Assembly (NCBI GenBank): GCA_027577595.1
Contig: JANBRJ010000088.1
Coordinates: 1-64,000, forward strand
DNA length: 64,000 nt
Direction of reading: 5' to 3'
From: Coemansia sp. RSA 487
Lineage: Eukaryota > Kickxellomycota > Kickxellomycetes > Kickxellales > Kickxellaceae
Position 1 is the first letter of the stretch. Every line of letters begins with the position of its first letter. A model generated the notes under the pieces. It saw only the letters and a program-made list of their open reading frames with translations. It was not told the origin of the DNA and ran no database searches. Below are positions 31,001 through 42,014 of the stretch, in pieces. Made by a program: the position numbers and the translations under genes.

Positions 31001-32326
31001 CATCGAAGCAGAGTTCCTGATGGAAAGCGAGAGAGGGGAATCTGTAGTTGTATCGTTGCCCAGTTCGCACAAAGCGCGCTGCTGGGCAGAAAAGTCGCTG
31101 AACCCGCCTTGCAGCACAAATACCTGGCAGGTCTCGGGGGCTTCGGCCATAAACTTGCGAGTGAGCATCACCAACGAAGTGTCCTCCGCAGCCGTCTCCT
31201 CTGGTAAGCCTTCGCCGTACAGGACAACCCACGGGGCAGACTTCCAGTCCGCCACACATCTCTTTTGATTATCTGTAACCTGTAGCATGCTTAAAAGACG
31301 CTCGACGGTAAACGTACGCCGCTTTACCAGGGTTGTCGGGGCGGTCATGCTTATAGCGCCAGCTATGCGTGCTGCCACGTAATCGGCGGATTTGCGCATA
31401 TCGATAACAATGCCAGCGTTTGTGGAACCAGCTTCGTTGGGAGCGGTGCTGTTTTTGCTGTACCTTAATTTGGTTGCGAGGTTCTGTGTGGAAATGTAAT
31501 GCAGTCCTGAAACCTGCTGCAACGGCTGAGTGCGCACATGCTTTGTCGGGGGACAGCGAGCTAATTGGCCCCTGCTTGTGCCACCAGCGTTGGCTGCAGG
31601 ACCTACAGAAAGCACATCCATCTGATGAGAAGATGCAGCAGCTGGCACCGCCTTGAGATGAGCAGAGGATGCCAGGGGACCCATGTTTTTCTGGAACGAC
31701 ATGAGCGATTCTGAAATTTCCGACGGCGTGCTGGCGCCGCTGGCAGTAAATGCAGCAGCTGGATTGGAGATAGCAGGGGCAGCACCGCCACCAGGTCCAG
31801 ACGAAAGGATAGATGCAAAGCGGTTTGACCGGTACGTAGGAGGCAGCTGGCGTTGGCTCGAAGGAAATGCACCCGCCGGTGTGCCGAGTGTCTGTGAGAA
31901 CGACGCGCCAACGGACGGCGTTTGCGGGCTAGACATGGTCCAGCTGCCTTGGGCGGTTGGCGGAGGTGCATCGCTAGAGCCTGCAAATATGCCAGAAGCA
32001 TTGCCATCGTCGCCATTTCCACCACCAAACGCAATTGACGGCGGAATTAGACTGCCAGCGCCTGCACTTGTGTCCAGTTGCAGACCCATGGGTCTCCGCT
32101 GCAGCCGTCGCTGAGCAATAGACGAGGCAAAGGATTTCGCGCCGTCACCACCGGCAGCGGAAATGTGATTCATAGGGCTTTGTGCATTAGGAAACGCGTT
32201 GTCGTTATTGGAATGAGCGGGATTGAAAAGCGGATTGTTCATACGGCGCTGCTGCTGTTGTTTTTGTGTTGCTCTCTGCTTCTGCTGTTCAAATGGCGGT
32301 ACCGAATTTTGCTGTGGAGATTTCAT
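28067..32326 (-). CDS. rhodanese-PTP tyrosine phosphatase (Pyp-type)
   Basis: 1419 aa from the Met at 32324-32326 (MKSPQQNSVPPFEQ). The frame is open 57 codons upstream, but that part is a T-rich leader reading as a false hydrophobic stretch. After a Gln/Ser-rich N-terminus comes a rhodanese/Cdc25-like domain (about 270-425) with no catalytic Cys in its loop (WVVLYGEGLP). The PTP domain starts near 680 (NRYKNIFPFDNNRVRL, YVNASYISYFDGPLYIATQGP, KCHHYWP) and has the signature HCSAGCGRTG near 892. The general-acid loop reads WEDHSVPE instead of the usual WPD; the Asp is kept. About 130 acidic residues are inserted after the signature, before the C-terminal PTP helices (FVFCHEALVW). Fission-yeast Pyp1/2 of this kind turn off the stress MAPK; that role here is inference. 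Confidence 0.88.
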   Translation of the reverse strand: MKSPQQNSVPPFEQQKQRATQKQQQQRRMNNPLFNPAHSNNDNAFPNAQSPMNHISAAGGDGAKSFASSIAQRRLQRRPMGLQLDTSAGAGSLIPPSIAFGGGNGDDGNASGIFAGSSDAPPPTAQGSWTMSSPQTPSVGASFSQTLGTPAGAFPSSQRQLPPTYRSNRFASILSSGPGGGAAPAISNPAAAFTASGASTPSEISESLMSFQKNMGPLASSAHLKAVPAAASSHQMDVLSVGPAANAGGTSRGQLARCPPTKHVRTQPLQQVSGLHYISTQNLATKLRYSKNSTAPNEAGSTNAGIVIDMRKSADYVAARIAGAISMTAPTTLVKRRTFTVERLLSMLQVTDNQKRCVADWKSAPWVVLYGEGLPEETAAEDTSLVMLTRKFMAEAPETCQVFVLQGGFSDFSAQQRALCELGNDTTTDSPLSLSIRNSASMPQPLTSSSSSPSTDGRSLVGGPATSMALSSASVMPPALLTGNTPLASTAGLTIEGLSRPSIIKPKPTVDVNHPMLRTMRQTPGGGFDPSEVIPLRLPPHLPLSQQGGNDSKEATRYLLELPAYLRRAADPNTGPQLLNRLFRCIDASENRRMSSMIGSNGMVTKYNQYTISAGLELGSKNRYKNIFPFDNNRVRLRSMRRRPQSTGSSCCADATCASSINNPAMAKAADESRPMSLGNSSRATRDQMVVDGLSPVEGDAAAPMVSSGSAAGNDSSNPGVAVNDYVNASYISYFDGPLYIATQGPLRDTVYDFWKMVWEHRTKVIIMLTQEFEGGRSKCHHYWPNKVGETSMYGDLRVEWQAEAMHPDDNSIVSRRLCISRPSVTDAVMNVTHLQYLDWEDHSVPEGPSGILRLRQVARMAQEEGERHERKRHSGDCDAVRESRIPMVVHCSAGCGRTGAFCAIDTILSMNEQNEKRNNTGAVVEEACSAPIADKQRHQQGEKVDCDGDVDMSGTENDDIRGDMQMLPSGSRYDRHGEYTGLVPRALRSKSSNAAMSSGDAGKHAAANDGDNSESERPDQTPDDGETELAQECSGDREQAKHRRSLTRWNEKPPSEFQDDLVFMVVSRFRELRVTMVQKNKQFVFCHEALVWDALGMGPRPLERVIDRRLVAEWNRANYPDLSESDCVDITYLMRGRQEMVMAMTSAEMVVSAGNECSVNEPMSSGRASIDVGSTGSVLTTGSLGRSVAIAPPGVKRSNTVGPARRGFFGSIFNRSANNADSSGPATDHQQQLNKPNDGNTMGAQQHPCLSLDPRPVGNQVKAPPPASSHAPITEESPLAETEEEAMAPYSRIMVRRDSTTLPLSPQTYGNPSGSFGRAIAMPAVAATSASDYFGIICAGDSRRSSSGSDYNHGGSLGRANAPEWRRGVIGHLDATGNSSYENRSGSLSVIAAGDMSAPESPSAYVSSPPALASPRVK

Positions 32327-33247
32327 ACTATAAACAAGGCCCACCCTTTTGGTCTTGGCCGATAAAAAAAATATAGAAAGTAATATAGAAAAAAAGAAGA
32401 GAAAGAATAGGGTTTTCTGGACAAAGGCCAGGAGGCTAAAAATAAGAACAAAAGGAGCTAAACTGAAACAGCAAGGGTAAAAGAAAAGGGAGGCCAATTC
32501 TTTCTGTAAAGCAAAAGCTTATTCCAAGAGCAAAGGACGAGACGAAGAGGTTTAGCTTTTTCTCTTTTTTGAAACAAAAGCAAATGGCAAATAAGAGCAC
32601 AACATTTGGCAGTGATGATTGGCTCTTCCTCTGAGCGAAACCCCTCCCCCAAGTGTGATGAAATAAGATATCTCCCCTCCCTTTTCTGCCAGTAAAAAGT
32701 ATATTGATGATGTAATGCTTTGATAAGAAAGTAACAGAAATGAGTGCGCATTTCAATCATATTGCACTCACACATGCATGCAATCCAGAAGGATATCGTT
32801 TTTCTTGCTTCGGTTCTGCCGTTCCAAATGTAAAAGACAAAAGAAGGCGTAATTGCCGACAATTTTGATGTAGTTCATTTACCCGCCTTACCTTCGGCTG
32901 TAGTCCTCGGCTGTTGTGGTGGACAACCATGCTTGAAAACGCACCACACGTGCCACATGTTACTATTCACAAGGCATCGATGACGCAATGATCAACATAA
33001 GCCCAGCTTTTTTGTTGAGAAAAAGGACTAAAAACGATACAAATGTTAAACATGAAAAGATAAACTGTTACAAAAAAAAAGGACCACACAACTAGCGGAA
33101 GGTGCGAAAAGAGTGGATGCTAAAAATAATAATGATGTAGTGCAAAGGATATGTAGAAATGCCACGCAGTGTGTGTATGCCGTGAAGAACGGGTGGGGGG
33201 ATGAGTCGTTAAATATGCAACACAAAGAGGAGGGATGAAAGCAACGC
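32327..33247. other. intergenic stretch
   Basis: Purine-rich on the plus strand next to 32330-32600, i.e. a pyrimidine-rich leader for the phosphatase on the minus strand. Nothing else supported. Confidence 0.5.
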
Positions 33248-35665
33248 CTATGCCAGCACAAGACGAAGCTGCTCAGCAGCAGCAGCAGTAAAGATGTCGA
33301 GATCGCTGCCTACTGAAACCATCAGAAAGCCTTGGCGAGCTCTGCCACGCGCAGAATGCCCATCGGTACCATCGACACCTACCGGCACGGAATAGTGACG
33401 TCCACAGGCGCTGATCCTCTCAAGAGCAGCCTCCCTGTGTTCGTCAACAGCTGCTGTGTGGAAGCCCAGAGCCCTCCTGCTGTCCACTGTTGCATGGTTA
33501 GCGGAGGCGTGCGATGCCATAAGCCTGCTGCTCCTTTGGCTGCCAGCCAGACTCTGCGTCCGCACAAACGCCGCGTCGATGCCTGGCACAGACAAGATCT
33601 CGTCGATGTTTGCAACCGCCTCTGGACGGTCGATCTGTGGGATGACCATAAAGTCCATCGGCAGCGCACCAGCCACGTGCTTGGCGGGGCTTCCTTCCCC
33701 TTGGCTCTGGAGTGCAGGAGAGAGTCTGCCAGCCCTGTGTCCAGCATCTCTGCAGACACCGACCAGGCTCCACAGCTGGTCCCTGCTTTGGATGTCGGGG
33801 AGAATGACGCCCTGGGCGCCGGCATCGACCGCCCATTTGATCCACTCGCCCGAGTTGGACGGCACGCGGACAAGCGCCGTGCACGTCCCGACGCTGTTGA
33901 TCGCTGCAACCATTTCAGCCATTAGCGCTGCTGGTTGCTGCGAGTGTTCCACATCAACGCACGCCCAGTCGAAGCCAAGCCGCGATGCGGTCTGCGCCGT
34001 AGCTGGGCTTGCAATGCCTAGCATGATGCCGTAGGCCGGCTGTCCTGCCTGTATCTTTCTGCGCAGCCTGCAGCAGCTGCCGTAGCTGGCCACCGAGCTC
34101 AGCGAGGCCATCGATCTCTGTCTCAGAGGCACCTGGTGGCCACTCCCAGTAACGAGCGGTTCAGGCGGACTCATTCTCTGGCTGTGGCTGTACGGCGAAG
34201 AGACCACGGGCTCAGAAGCGCCGCCAGCAACGCTGGCTACAGTCGGCGGCGACGTGCGCATGTTATGCTGTGGGTAAGACCGATGAAGGAGTGGCGGTGG
34301 TGGTGTTCTCGAGACAGATGCATATGCCTGGGCGGCGCGAGGGGCGGCGCCAGCTCTGGAGCCGTGGTGGTGGTGGTTGACCGGGTGGTGCGGATCGCGC
34401 GTGTAGTACGGGTGCGAGCGCCTGGAGATTGCTGGCAGATCGATCGGCGTTGCGGAGCGCATCTGTGGCGAGCGGATGCGTGGAAGCATCTGCCCGTTCT
34501 CGGAGCAAGGGCTGCTAGAGGGCCGGCTGTTGCTGAATGGTGGGCGCAGCGTCAAGTGTAGGCTAGCCGACGACGACGATGGTGGCTGCGGAATGCCGGC
34601 AGACAACGAGTGCGAGGCGGGCCGTGATACCACCGCGTCAGCAGCAGTCACATTCTTGACATGGTACGCATAGCTACGTTCGGGGACAGGAAGCGTGGAA
34701 ATCGGCGGAAGAATGGGCTCGCTGGCAGCGTAAGGAGACACGGCAGCAGAAGGAGGCTGCGACGACGACGATGGGGACGACGGCGATGCTGACAACGAGG
34801 CTGCGGCATGGATGGCCTTGGAGGACAGCGCGCTAGATACCAGAGGCGCCTTTGATGCAGCACGCGCGCCAGCTCTTGTTGTATTCAGTGGTGACGACGG
34901 CGACGAGGAAGCGGCGCCGGATATTATGCTACATGTACGGGAAATGAGATGAAAATCAAGCATAAGAAGCAAAGCACATGCAAGTCCAGAATTAGAGCCA
35001 TTGCTGATGATTCCTTGAGCGAGATAAACAAAGAGGGTGGATGATAGGAGGCTGACGCATGCACACACGCAGCAGCAGAGCGAAGGCAGGCGAAGAAGAA
35101 TGCATGCTGGCTGGCAGCACGTCATCTGCAAGCAATCGCTAGGCGGAAGAAAGAGGCACAGCGCGCATAATTGGGGGAGGCCATTTGGGGGACAGGTTCC
35201 ACGAACGAAGGATTCAAGATAAGCAGGCGAAAGCAATTACGTGCCGCCACAACTATACACAACAGCGATGTACACTACTTACTTTGCAATGCGGGCTTTG
35301 CGAGCCTTGCTTTCGCCGGACGACGATGCCGAGCTGGAGCGCGAGGACGAGCAGAACTTGAGACGGACCTCGTCGTTGACGTATTTGCAGGTCTGTAGGT
35401 GCCTTTGCATCAGGTCTCCGCGAGCCGGGAGCCGATCTTTCTTGTAGAGCGGGCGGCCGCTCTTGATGCAGGCAACGCACCAGACGAAGCGGTGGCTGTG
35501 GTTGGCCATTTCGCCAGTGTCCTGGAAGTGCGCCGAGATGTCAAGGCGCGGACGCCCAGGCTTGCGGACCGGCGGCTCGGTCTCCAGAACCACCTTGATG
35601 GGCTTTTCGGGCGATGCCGACGGGGACTGCGAGATGGACATGTCGTCGTCGCTGTGGGACGGCAT
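33248..35665 (-). CDS. BED zinc finger fused to a degenerate HpcH/HpaI aldolase domain (paralogue 1), two exons
   Basis: Exon 1 is 35283-35665 and exon 2 is 33248-34928, joined across a 354-nt intron (donor GTAAGT, acceptor CATGTAG) in phase 2; 687 aa. Exon 1 has an AT-hook-like RKPGRPRL (34-41) and a BED-type finger C63-X2-C66-X22-H89-X3-C93 (FVWCVACIKSGRP...LMQRHLQTC). A Ser/Pro/His-rich linker of about 290 residues follows. The last ~260 residues are HpcH/HpaI aldolase-like: FDWACVDVEHSQQ keeps the catalytic His, LVRVPSN the Arg. But the metal-ligand sites are changed: PQIE is PQID and the GPxDL motif is RTQSL. The 'RYPPxGxR' segment is also lost. So it is DNA-binding by domain content and probably not an aldolase. 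Start chosen at MPSHSDDD; a longer start at 35839 is possible. The frame upstream of 34928 is intron and excluded. Confidence 0.78.
34929..35282 (-). other. intron of BED-aldolase paralogue 1
   Basis: GTAAGTAG donor at 35282 and CATGTAG acceptor ending at 34929 (minus strand). The codon AA|C is restored across it, and the aldolase exon then reads IISGAASSS in frame. Confidence 0.75.
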
Positions 35666-36480
35666 TGCAAGGTGGCACCTGGGACGGGCAACGAGTACTG
35701 AGATATCCACTTTGAGGAAAAGGTCTACTGGCCGTTCTAGGTATGACTGACACCCGCCTAGAATGGAACCTGATTGATTTGTAAAATCGGAAATAAAAAA
35801 GCTATCGGCTTTCAATAATGCTTTTGCGCAAAATGGCAAGAATAATAATTATATAGATCGGAAAAGAGATCAGTTGCTAAAGTGACTGCTGCTTCGATAG
35901 CTTTGTTGTTTGGTGGTGTTGGGACTATATGCTGCTGTGACAGAAAGAGACTCTTGTCAGATGCAAATGACTGGGAAGAAAAACGAAGCTCTATTTAAGC
36001 CAAAAGGCAATGTAGAAGTGAGACACACACAGGAGAGTGGGATAAAAGAGGAGAGAGGAGGCTTCTTTGTGAGCTGCGATATGCTTTATGCAGAGGAATT
36101 GGGGAAGGGGAGAAAAAATTGAGTGACTATGCGATTGTGGAGTTTTTTTTTTTGGTGCATGCAAAATGCTATATAAATAAAACAAGAATAGAAAGCGGGA
36201 ACGTGTGAGTGAAGGTGCAGCTAAACAAGGAACAAGAATGGAAGGAAATGGCTGTGGGGTGTGTGTAAAGTTTGTGCAAAATGCGACGTTTGAATGGGGA
36301 GCAGAGAAAAAGATTGTAGAAACTCTACTGAGAGATTGGAGCTTAGAAAGTGGGAGATGCGAGTCTAAAATATGAAATGGAAATAAAGGAAATGAAAAAT
36401 GAGCGCAGAGAATATAAAGAAGCCATGGGCCAGTTTTGTCATATTGAACCCTGGCGATATCAGCAGCCTTTATATACACG
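35666..36480 (-). promoter_or_regulatory. pyrimidine-rich leader and TATA of BED-aldolase paralogue 1
   Basis: On the minus strand a TATA box (GTGTATATAAAGGC, about 36466-36479) is followed by a long pyrimidine-rich tract (strongest about 36110-36440) leading to the ATG at 35665. The plus strand is correspondingly purine-rich. Probable leader of about 780 nt, possibly spliced. Confidence 0.45.
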
Positions 36481-36489
36481 GGCACACAT

Positions 36490-39400
36490 GAATAAATGAA
36501 CCAAGGTTTTTGCTTGGGTTAGTGTTTTTTGTTCTTGGCAGATGTGAGGGCCAGCAGGGAAAGCAAAGGGTGGGTTTGGGCCCCTGGGGAGGTCTGGTCC
36601 ACTTTCCATCTTGTCATCACGATCATCTCCGAGAGAGGGGCTTGCTTCAATTCACAGATGGCTGCACCCCTCCCCGTCAGGCACTCCCCCCTTCTCTCTC
36701 TTTTATTTCCCCCTCAGCTGGCCTTGACTGTCGGCCCGTAGTATTTTTGGACGCATATTCTGCCAACCACACTTTTCTCTCTCATCTCTCTTTGTCTGCC
36801 TGAAATAGAGCTTGTGCCCAACAATTGCTGCTTGTTTTCTGCCATTGTTTTCTACGGGAGCGTTCTTATTCGCAAGGGCCACAACGAAAACTCCGCGCTC
36901 ACAAAGAAATCATTTCAAAAGCACCACCACGGACTTTCTGCGCGACATGTGTATCCTACACGCCAGTTGTCCCTACTTTTGAAAGGGATAAGAATGAATG
37001 TCCCATGTACATGATCTTGGGCTGCGGGCGTATCTGCTTTCCCCTTTCCCTTCTTTTGTTAATTTTTGTTTTTGGGGCATACACTATTCCCTTCATCCCG
37101 CATCTCCTCTGGACAAGTGCGCAGCCAGCTCCTTCTTCCTGGATGCCGCTGCTGCTGTGCTTCATTCTTCATACACAACAAAGGCCACCTTCAAGCATCC
37201 TTTTCTCGGGGTTCTTCCAAGCTCCGTTGCCCGATCTCCTCCTTCCTCAACGTATGAGACTTCTGTACATATTTGTGCATCTTCAAGAGGTTTGTTCCAT
37301 TGCAAGCACTCCCCCCAATCCTTATCTCTGCAATTAAATACGCTTTTGTACATGTCCCAATTGCAAATCTCCCAGTTTTCTCTTTGTTGCTTTTCCGCAA
37401 TACTCTAATTTTTGATATGTTGCGTATTTGTCCCCCTATTGGTCAAACGCTTTTCTGTTCCGTATTTCGTCATTTGATAGACGAGGGAACTTTTCACATG
37501 ACCCGACTTTTCAGAAATATACTTTTTTGATTTATGGAGAACGAGGGTGAGGGGAGAATATGTTGCAAATGCCTTATGTTTAAAAATAGAATATGCACCG
37601 TTTTTGGTCTCATGCGCGTTCGAGTGCTGCAGGTTGGATATAAATATATTTTTTCATTGGCAAACACAAGTGAAAAATAAGACATACTTCAACGTCAAAC
37701 GTCTGTCTGTTTTGCAATCTTCCTCTTTCTTTGAAAGAAAACATACATGTGCATAAACATGTAAAAGTAGATGTTTGTCACAGGGTTTCTTACGAAGCGC
37801 GCAATCGTCTGGAAAGACCGAACACAGCCCACACCTACCTTTCCTGGACAACCAATCGATTCAATGTCTACTTTTGGAATAGAATCGTCCATTTACTTGT
37901 TGCATTCTCTGGCACAGATCCACTCTCCGATTTGCTGCATGGTATTTGCATGATACCAAAAGTTCAATTGGTTCTTCCCCACCCACTTTGCTAAGTGTCT
38001 TTTTCTTTTGCATGTATATGGGAAATTTAATAAACGCAGACCATTATAATTATGCACTATTTCACATTGCAACCGCAAGTTGATTTATCCTTTTTGCTAT
38101 ATGCACCAGCGTACATAAGCGCACTAATTTGTATACGGCGTGTTTTGTACGTGTTTGATTCCAATAAAGCAGCGCAAGTTAGGATCTTACTCGGCACCAA
38201 AGAAGACATTGCTCGGATTCTATGCACCTTTGGATTTCCCCCCTTTTAGGCGATTCATGGTTGCCCAAAATAATGGAGACCCTTGTTTATTTATCGACAA
38301 CACATACATTAATTATTCGTTGCAATAAACAAATTACAATGAGTGATTTCTGTTGCTTTTTATCCAAGACAAGCAAACAACGCATAAAGGCGACATTTAT
38401 TTGACGTCCCCTTTCCTTTTTGTCCATCAAAAAGTCTGCCTTTTAAAGAAGGAATGGGATGATACGGACTCGGGATTTGTCATTCATATCATTAGACAAG
38501 CTATTCTAAAATATAAAATAAAACCGAAACATAGGCTTGTCTGATTGTTGTTTTTCGTCCATAACAGACAAGGATATGAACAATGCCTGCGATTTTAGAC
38601 AATGTGGCATGGAAAACACTGTCGCCGTGTCGTCCAATGCGTGACATTTGGGAAGATAAAAGGAAAACACAATCCATCCTTGTTAAAGGGAAAAGAAAGG
38701 TCCTTTTGTTTTTTATTTCTCAAAGTGCAAGTTTATGTGTGTGTCTGTGTGGGGGAGGCGGGTTTCAGATTGAATTGAAAAATGGTTGTCTGAATGAATG
38801 AACTGTAGAATGATTGTCATTTATTGTTTTTTTCTAGACTTCTTTAGGGTCTTTAAGCTGGCTATTTTTTGTTTTGCATACTGTCATTGTTGAGCGAGTT
38901 GGGTGCTTTTTTTCTTTTCGTCAAGCCATGCATTTACCACCTTTTTTTTACAGTGTCTCAAAAAGGAATAAGACAATACAAGCATACTTTTGTAGTAGTT
39001 GTAGTAGACGTTTCAAATTTATTTTCTCTTTTTTGCAGTGTTTGTTTTCATTGGTCGTGCAAATAACAAATTCCTTTACCGATTTTGAAAATGTAAATAT
39101 GTCCATATTTGGTGTTTATTATTTGGAGTGACGCTTAGGATAATTGTTAGAACTGCATTGCAGCGCATAAATGCGGTCCATACACGGATTTTATATGTAA
39201 ATGTCTTTAGCATGCTGCTATTCTCACTTGTTGATCATCTTAGCATAAAGACGTATCAATGCCACGACCTGTATCACTTGTTTGTTCTGTAACCCTGTTG
39301 GGTGCAATTGTACATGCTTGTTGCCAAATTTCCGGTGAATATGCTTTGCATTACATGTATGTACTAGTGGCACTTGACTAGGAAAGACATCAACGTCAAT

Positions 39401-41096
39401 TAACGTCCTATTGCATAAAGATGTGTGGATTCAGGGAATGTAGTGTGCGGGCTTTGTGTCTACGTCAACTAATTGAATTTTCTTTTGTTTTCACCTAGTC
39501 AAATCGGTACATTAAAAGCACAAACACATGCATGTTCTTGCGTGGCTGGAAAACGGTTTTGCACAAAAAATATGTGTATCTATGCTGTTGGTAGACATTG
39601 CCAAATGATCAATAACAACCGATGCAGTAGTCTGGCTGTTCAAGTGGATTCCTCAACAAACAGAATAGGCGATGGTGAAACGGTTATGAAGACCTCACCA
39701 GTGTGAGCGCAAAAAAAACAGAAACAACTCAAAAGGAAGTAGGAAAGAAGCACCACCAATTTTACGCTCCCCCGCCAGACATCATTTGATCTCCACCCAT
39801 ACATAAAGACTAGTAGACATTACTTCTTGATTTACATATTTCCAGATGATAGCGAATGGCTCCAAAGTTTATGGACTAAATTTAACAGCTCCTTTTGAAT
39901 AGTTTTTTTTGATTTTACTTAATATTTTCTTTTAAACTATCAGCTCTTTCCATTCCTTTTGAACGGAACATTTGTTTGTGGTCCTTATTTATGCCTGTTG
40001 GATTGAATCGCCTTGCAAGCTGTTTGAGGCACTGTCGGCTGGTAACGCAGCATCAAGTGCTTTTACGTCGCTCTTTCCGTATTTCTATTGTCTATACAGA
40101 TTCGCTTGTTTATGTGCGGAGGAAAAGGCCGCTGACAATTAATTCCCAAGGTACAGTCGCATTGAAATTCCATTCTTCCTTTTCATACAAGCTGCGCAAA
40201 AAAAACTGCACTATCTAGCCACTTTGAATCTCCTATGAGTAATTGTCTCTACTGCATTCTCGACCTTTGTTACGGATTGAATGTCCACATGTGGGTTTCT
40301 TTTTGTTTCTACTGCCGAGCGGCATCTACCAATTCTCTCTTATTCCATTTGACTTTTTGTCAGATCTGCTGTGCATTATCTACAGCAGGCTTCTTGGCAT
40401 AGTCACTCGATTGCACATTGCAGTCAGAATTAGCAAGCAAGAGGGATGGTGATTTTTATAGCGTGATATGGGGCAATTGTCTCTTCCTTTTTTAGTTTTC
40501 CGAAAAATGCCGGAAAAAGAAGCATTGCCCAATTCTTACGCTTGCTGGTGGCGTATAGCAAGAGAAACGCTTTTATATTTCCCCAAATCAACTCAAAAGT
40601 GCTCTCACGCAAGCATGCCCCTTTCTCCTCTAACACTAGCCGTCGCTTTGTTTTTAAAAGCCATATTTTTCTGCGATTCTTTGAGCGATTGTGCTTTACT
40701 TTTTTTCCCTTGACAATGGAAAATACGTTGAGTGCTTGCTGGTTAGAAATCCGCTCCCAACGCTATGCTTGGATCTTTTCTGCTGGCCCTATTGTTACCA
40801 GATATAAATACCATGCTATGGTTCCTCAAAGTATGTTTGAGATGTGGCAGGTACATAATGTTTAGTGTTTTCCTTTGCCACATTTTCACAAAGAAAATAC
40901 TTTTAACTGGTCTATCTGATTTTGTTTGATCCTCTAAAAACAGCGCAAAATGAAAAGGGCGTTGAATCTACAATATGCTTATACTGTGGCTTTGGCAATT
41001 AATTCAAGTGGCAAAAGGAGAGCTAGCCTCACTTATTTCTAAAAAAAACTACTTTTTATTTTTCAAGCTCTTGTAGATAACAATACAAACTTTAAA
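36490..41096 (+). other. 4.6-kb non-coding, pyrimidine-rich stretch
   Basis: No conserved frame. The plus strand is T/C-rich over most of its length, the reverse of the purine-rich DNA just left of 36480, so base skew flips at about 36.49 kb. Nearest TATA to the FCP1-like gene is GATATAAATA at about 40801. Small frames of 60-170 codons are translated low-complexity DNA. Could hold a non-coding transcript or a long regulatory region; nothing more can be supported. Confidence 0.45.
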
Positions 41097-42014
41097 ATGG
41101 ACAACGCATCAGAGAATAGCCCAGCGCCAACAAAGTACGTGCCACCCCATCGGCGCAGCCAGAATAATGACCCGGAAGGTGGGGCGCAGCAGGAGCAGCA
41201 GCAACAGCCACAACAACAGCAGCAGCAACAGAAACAGAAACAGCAGCGGCAGCGAAAGAAGAAGCTACCTAATCAGCAAAAACAGAAGCATCAACTAAAT
41301 GCAAAGGATGCTGTTTTACTACCAATGGCCGAGTTGGAGTGGAAGGACGAAATGATATTAGCAAACTACATGCAGAATGAGAGTGCCACTACTCATTCAG
41401 AGCTGATTGTGCTCGATCTCAATGGCACATTGCTTAAACGTAGCGGGGCCAGGAAAGATAAGCGGCGTCTTGCGTATCCACGGCCATACTTGAACGATTT
41501 TCTCAAGTTTGCTACCGAAAACTTTGCGGTAATGATATGGAGTACCGCTCAGCCACAAAACGTCACCAACATGGTTAACCTGATGCTGAATCCGTACCAT
41601 GAGAAATTTGTGCGAGTCTGGGATCGTCGGTTCTGCGACCTCAATGGCAGCTACTACAGCAAGTCTCCTAGTATTAAAGATCTCCGGAAGATCACCGACG
41701 GCTACACACTTGCGGATTCGCCCCATCGCAACATCTACGGCACGTTTGACGGGTATCTAGGCATCAGTCCGGATATGAAGGACCACTGGAAGATGGAGAG
41801 TATTATTCTTGTGGACGATTCGGAATCGAAAGCTGCTTTGCAAAAGGATAATCACATATTTATCTCGTCCTTTGAGGACAAAACCAGTGAATCCGACGAC
41901 AAGGAGCTTTTGAAGCTTACGCAATATTTGCAGTCGTACCTACAGAACAAGGAACAATACCCAGACTTGCTTACCTACCTGTCCAAGAATCCATGGCCAG
42001 AGTTCCGACTATAA
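41097..42014 (+). CDS. FCP1-homology (NIF/HAD) phosphatase-like protein with DLNGT motif
   Basis: 305 aa, single exon. The first ~75 residues are disordered: a YVPPHRR motif, then Gln-rich and Lys/Arg-rich runs. The HAD-type FCP1 domain spans about 100-290: LDLNGTLL at 106-113, AYPRPYLNDFLKFATENFAVMIWSTA, and LVDDSESKAAL with D240/D241. The nucleophile D107 is present, but the second Asp of the usual DxDxT (general acid) is Asn109. I recall the same LDLNG form in related uncharacterised fungal proteins, so the change probably defines a subfamily rather than a decayed gene. Catalysis may be weak or altered; the substrate is unknown. The basic N-terminus suggests nuclear or RNA-associated action (inference). 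Confidence 0.82.
   Translation: MDNASENSPAPTKYVPPHRRSQNNDPEGGAQQEQQQQPQQQQQQQKQKQQRQRKKKLPNQQKQKHQLNAKDAVLLPMAELEWKDEMILANYMQNESATTHSELIVLDLNGTLLKRSGARKDKRRLAYPRPYLNDFLKFATENFAVMIWSTAQPQNVTNMVNLMLNPYHEKFVRVWDRRFCDLNGSYYSKSPSIKDLRKITDGYTLADSPHRNIYGTFDGYLGISPDMKDHWKMESIILVDDSESKAALQKDNHIFISSFEDKTSESDDKELLKLTQYLQSYLQNKEQYPDLLTYLSKNPWPEFRL

Noticed and set aside
32327-32497. Hydrophobic extension of the phosphatase resembling a signal peptide
   Set aside because: Pyrimidine-rich leader gives Phe/Leu runs; a cytosolic PTP needs no signal.
34929-35236. Cys/Leu-rich N-terminus of the paralogue 1 aldolase frame
   Set aside because: It is intron sequence: a donor and acceptor in matching phase join the BED exon to the aldolase exon.
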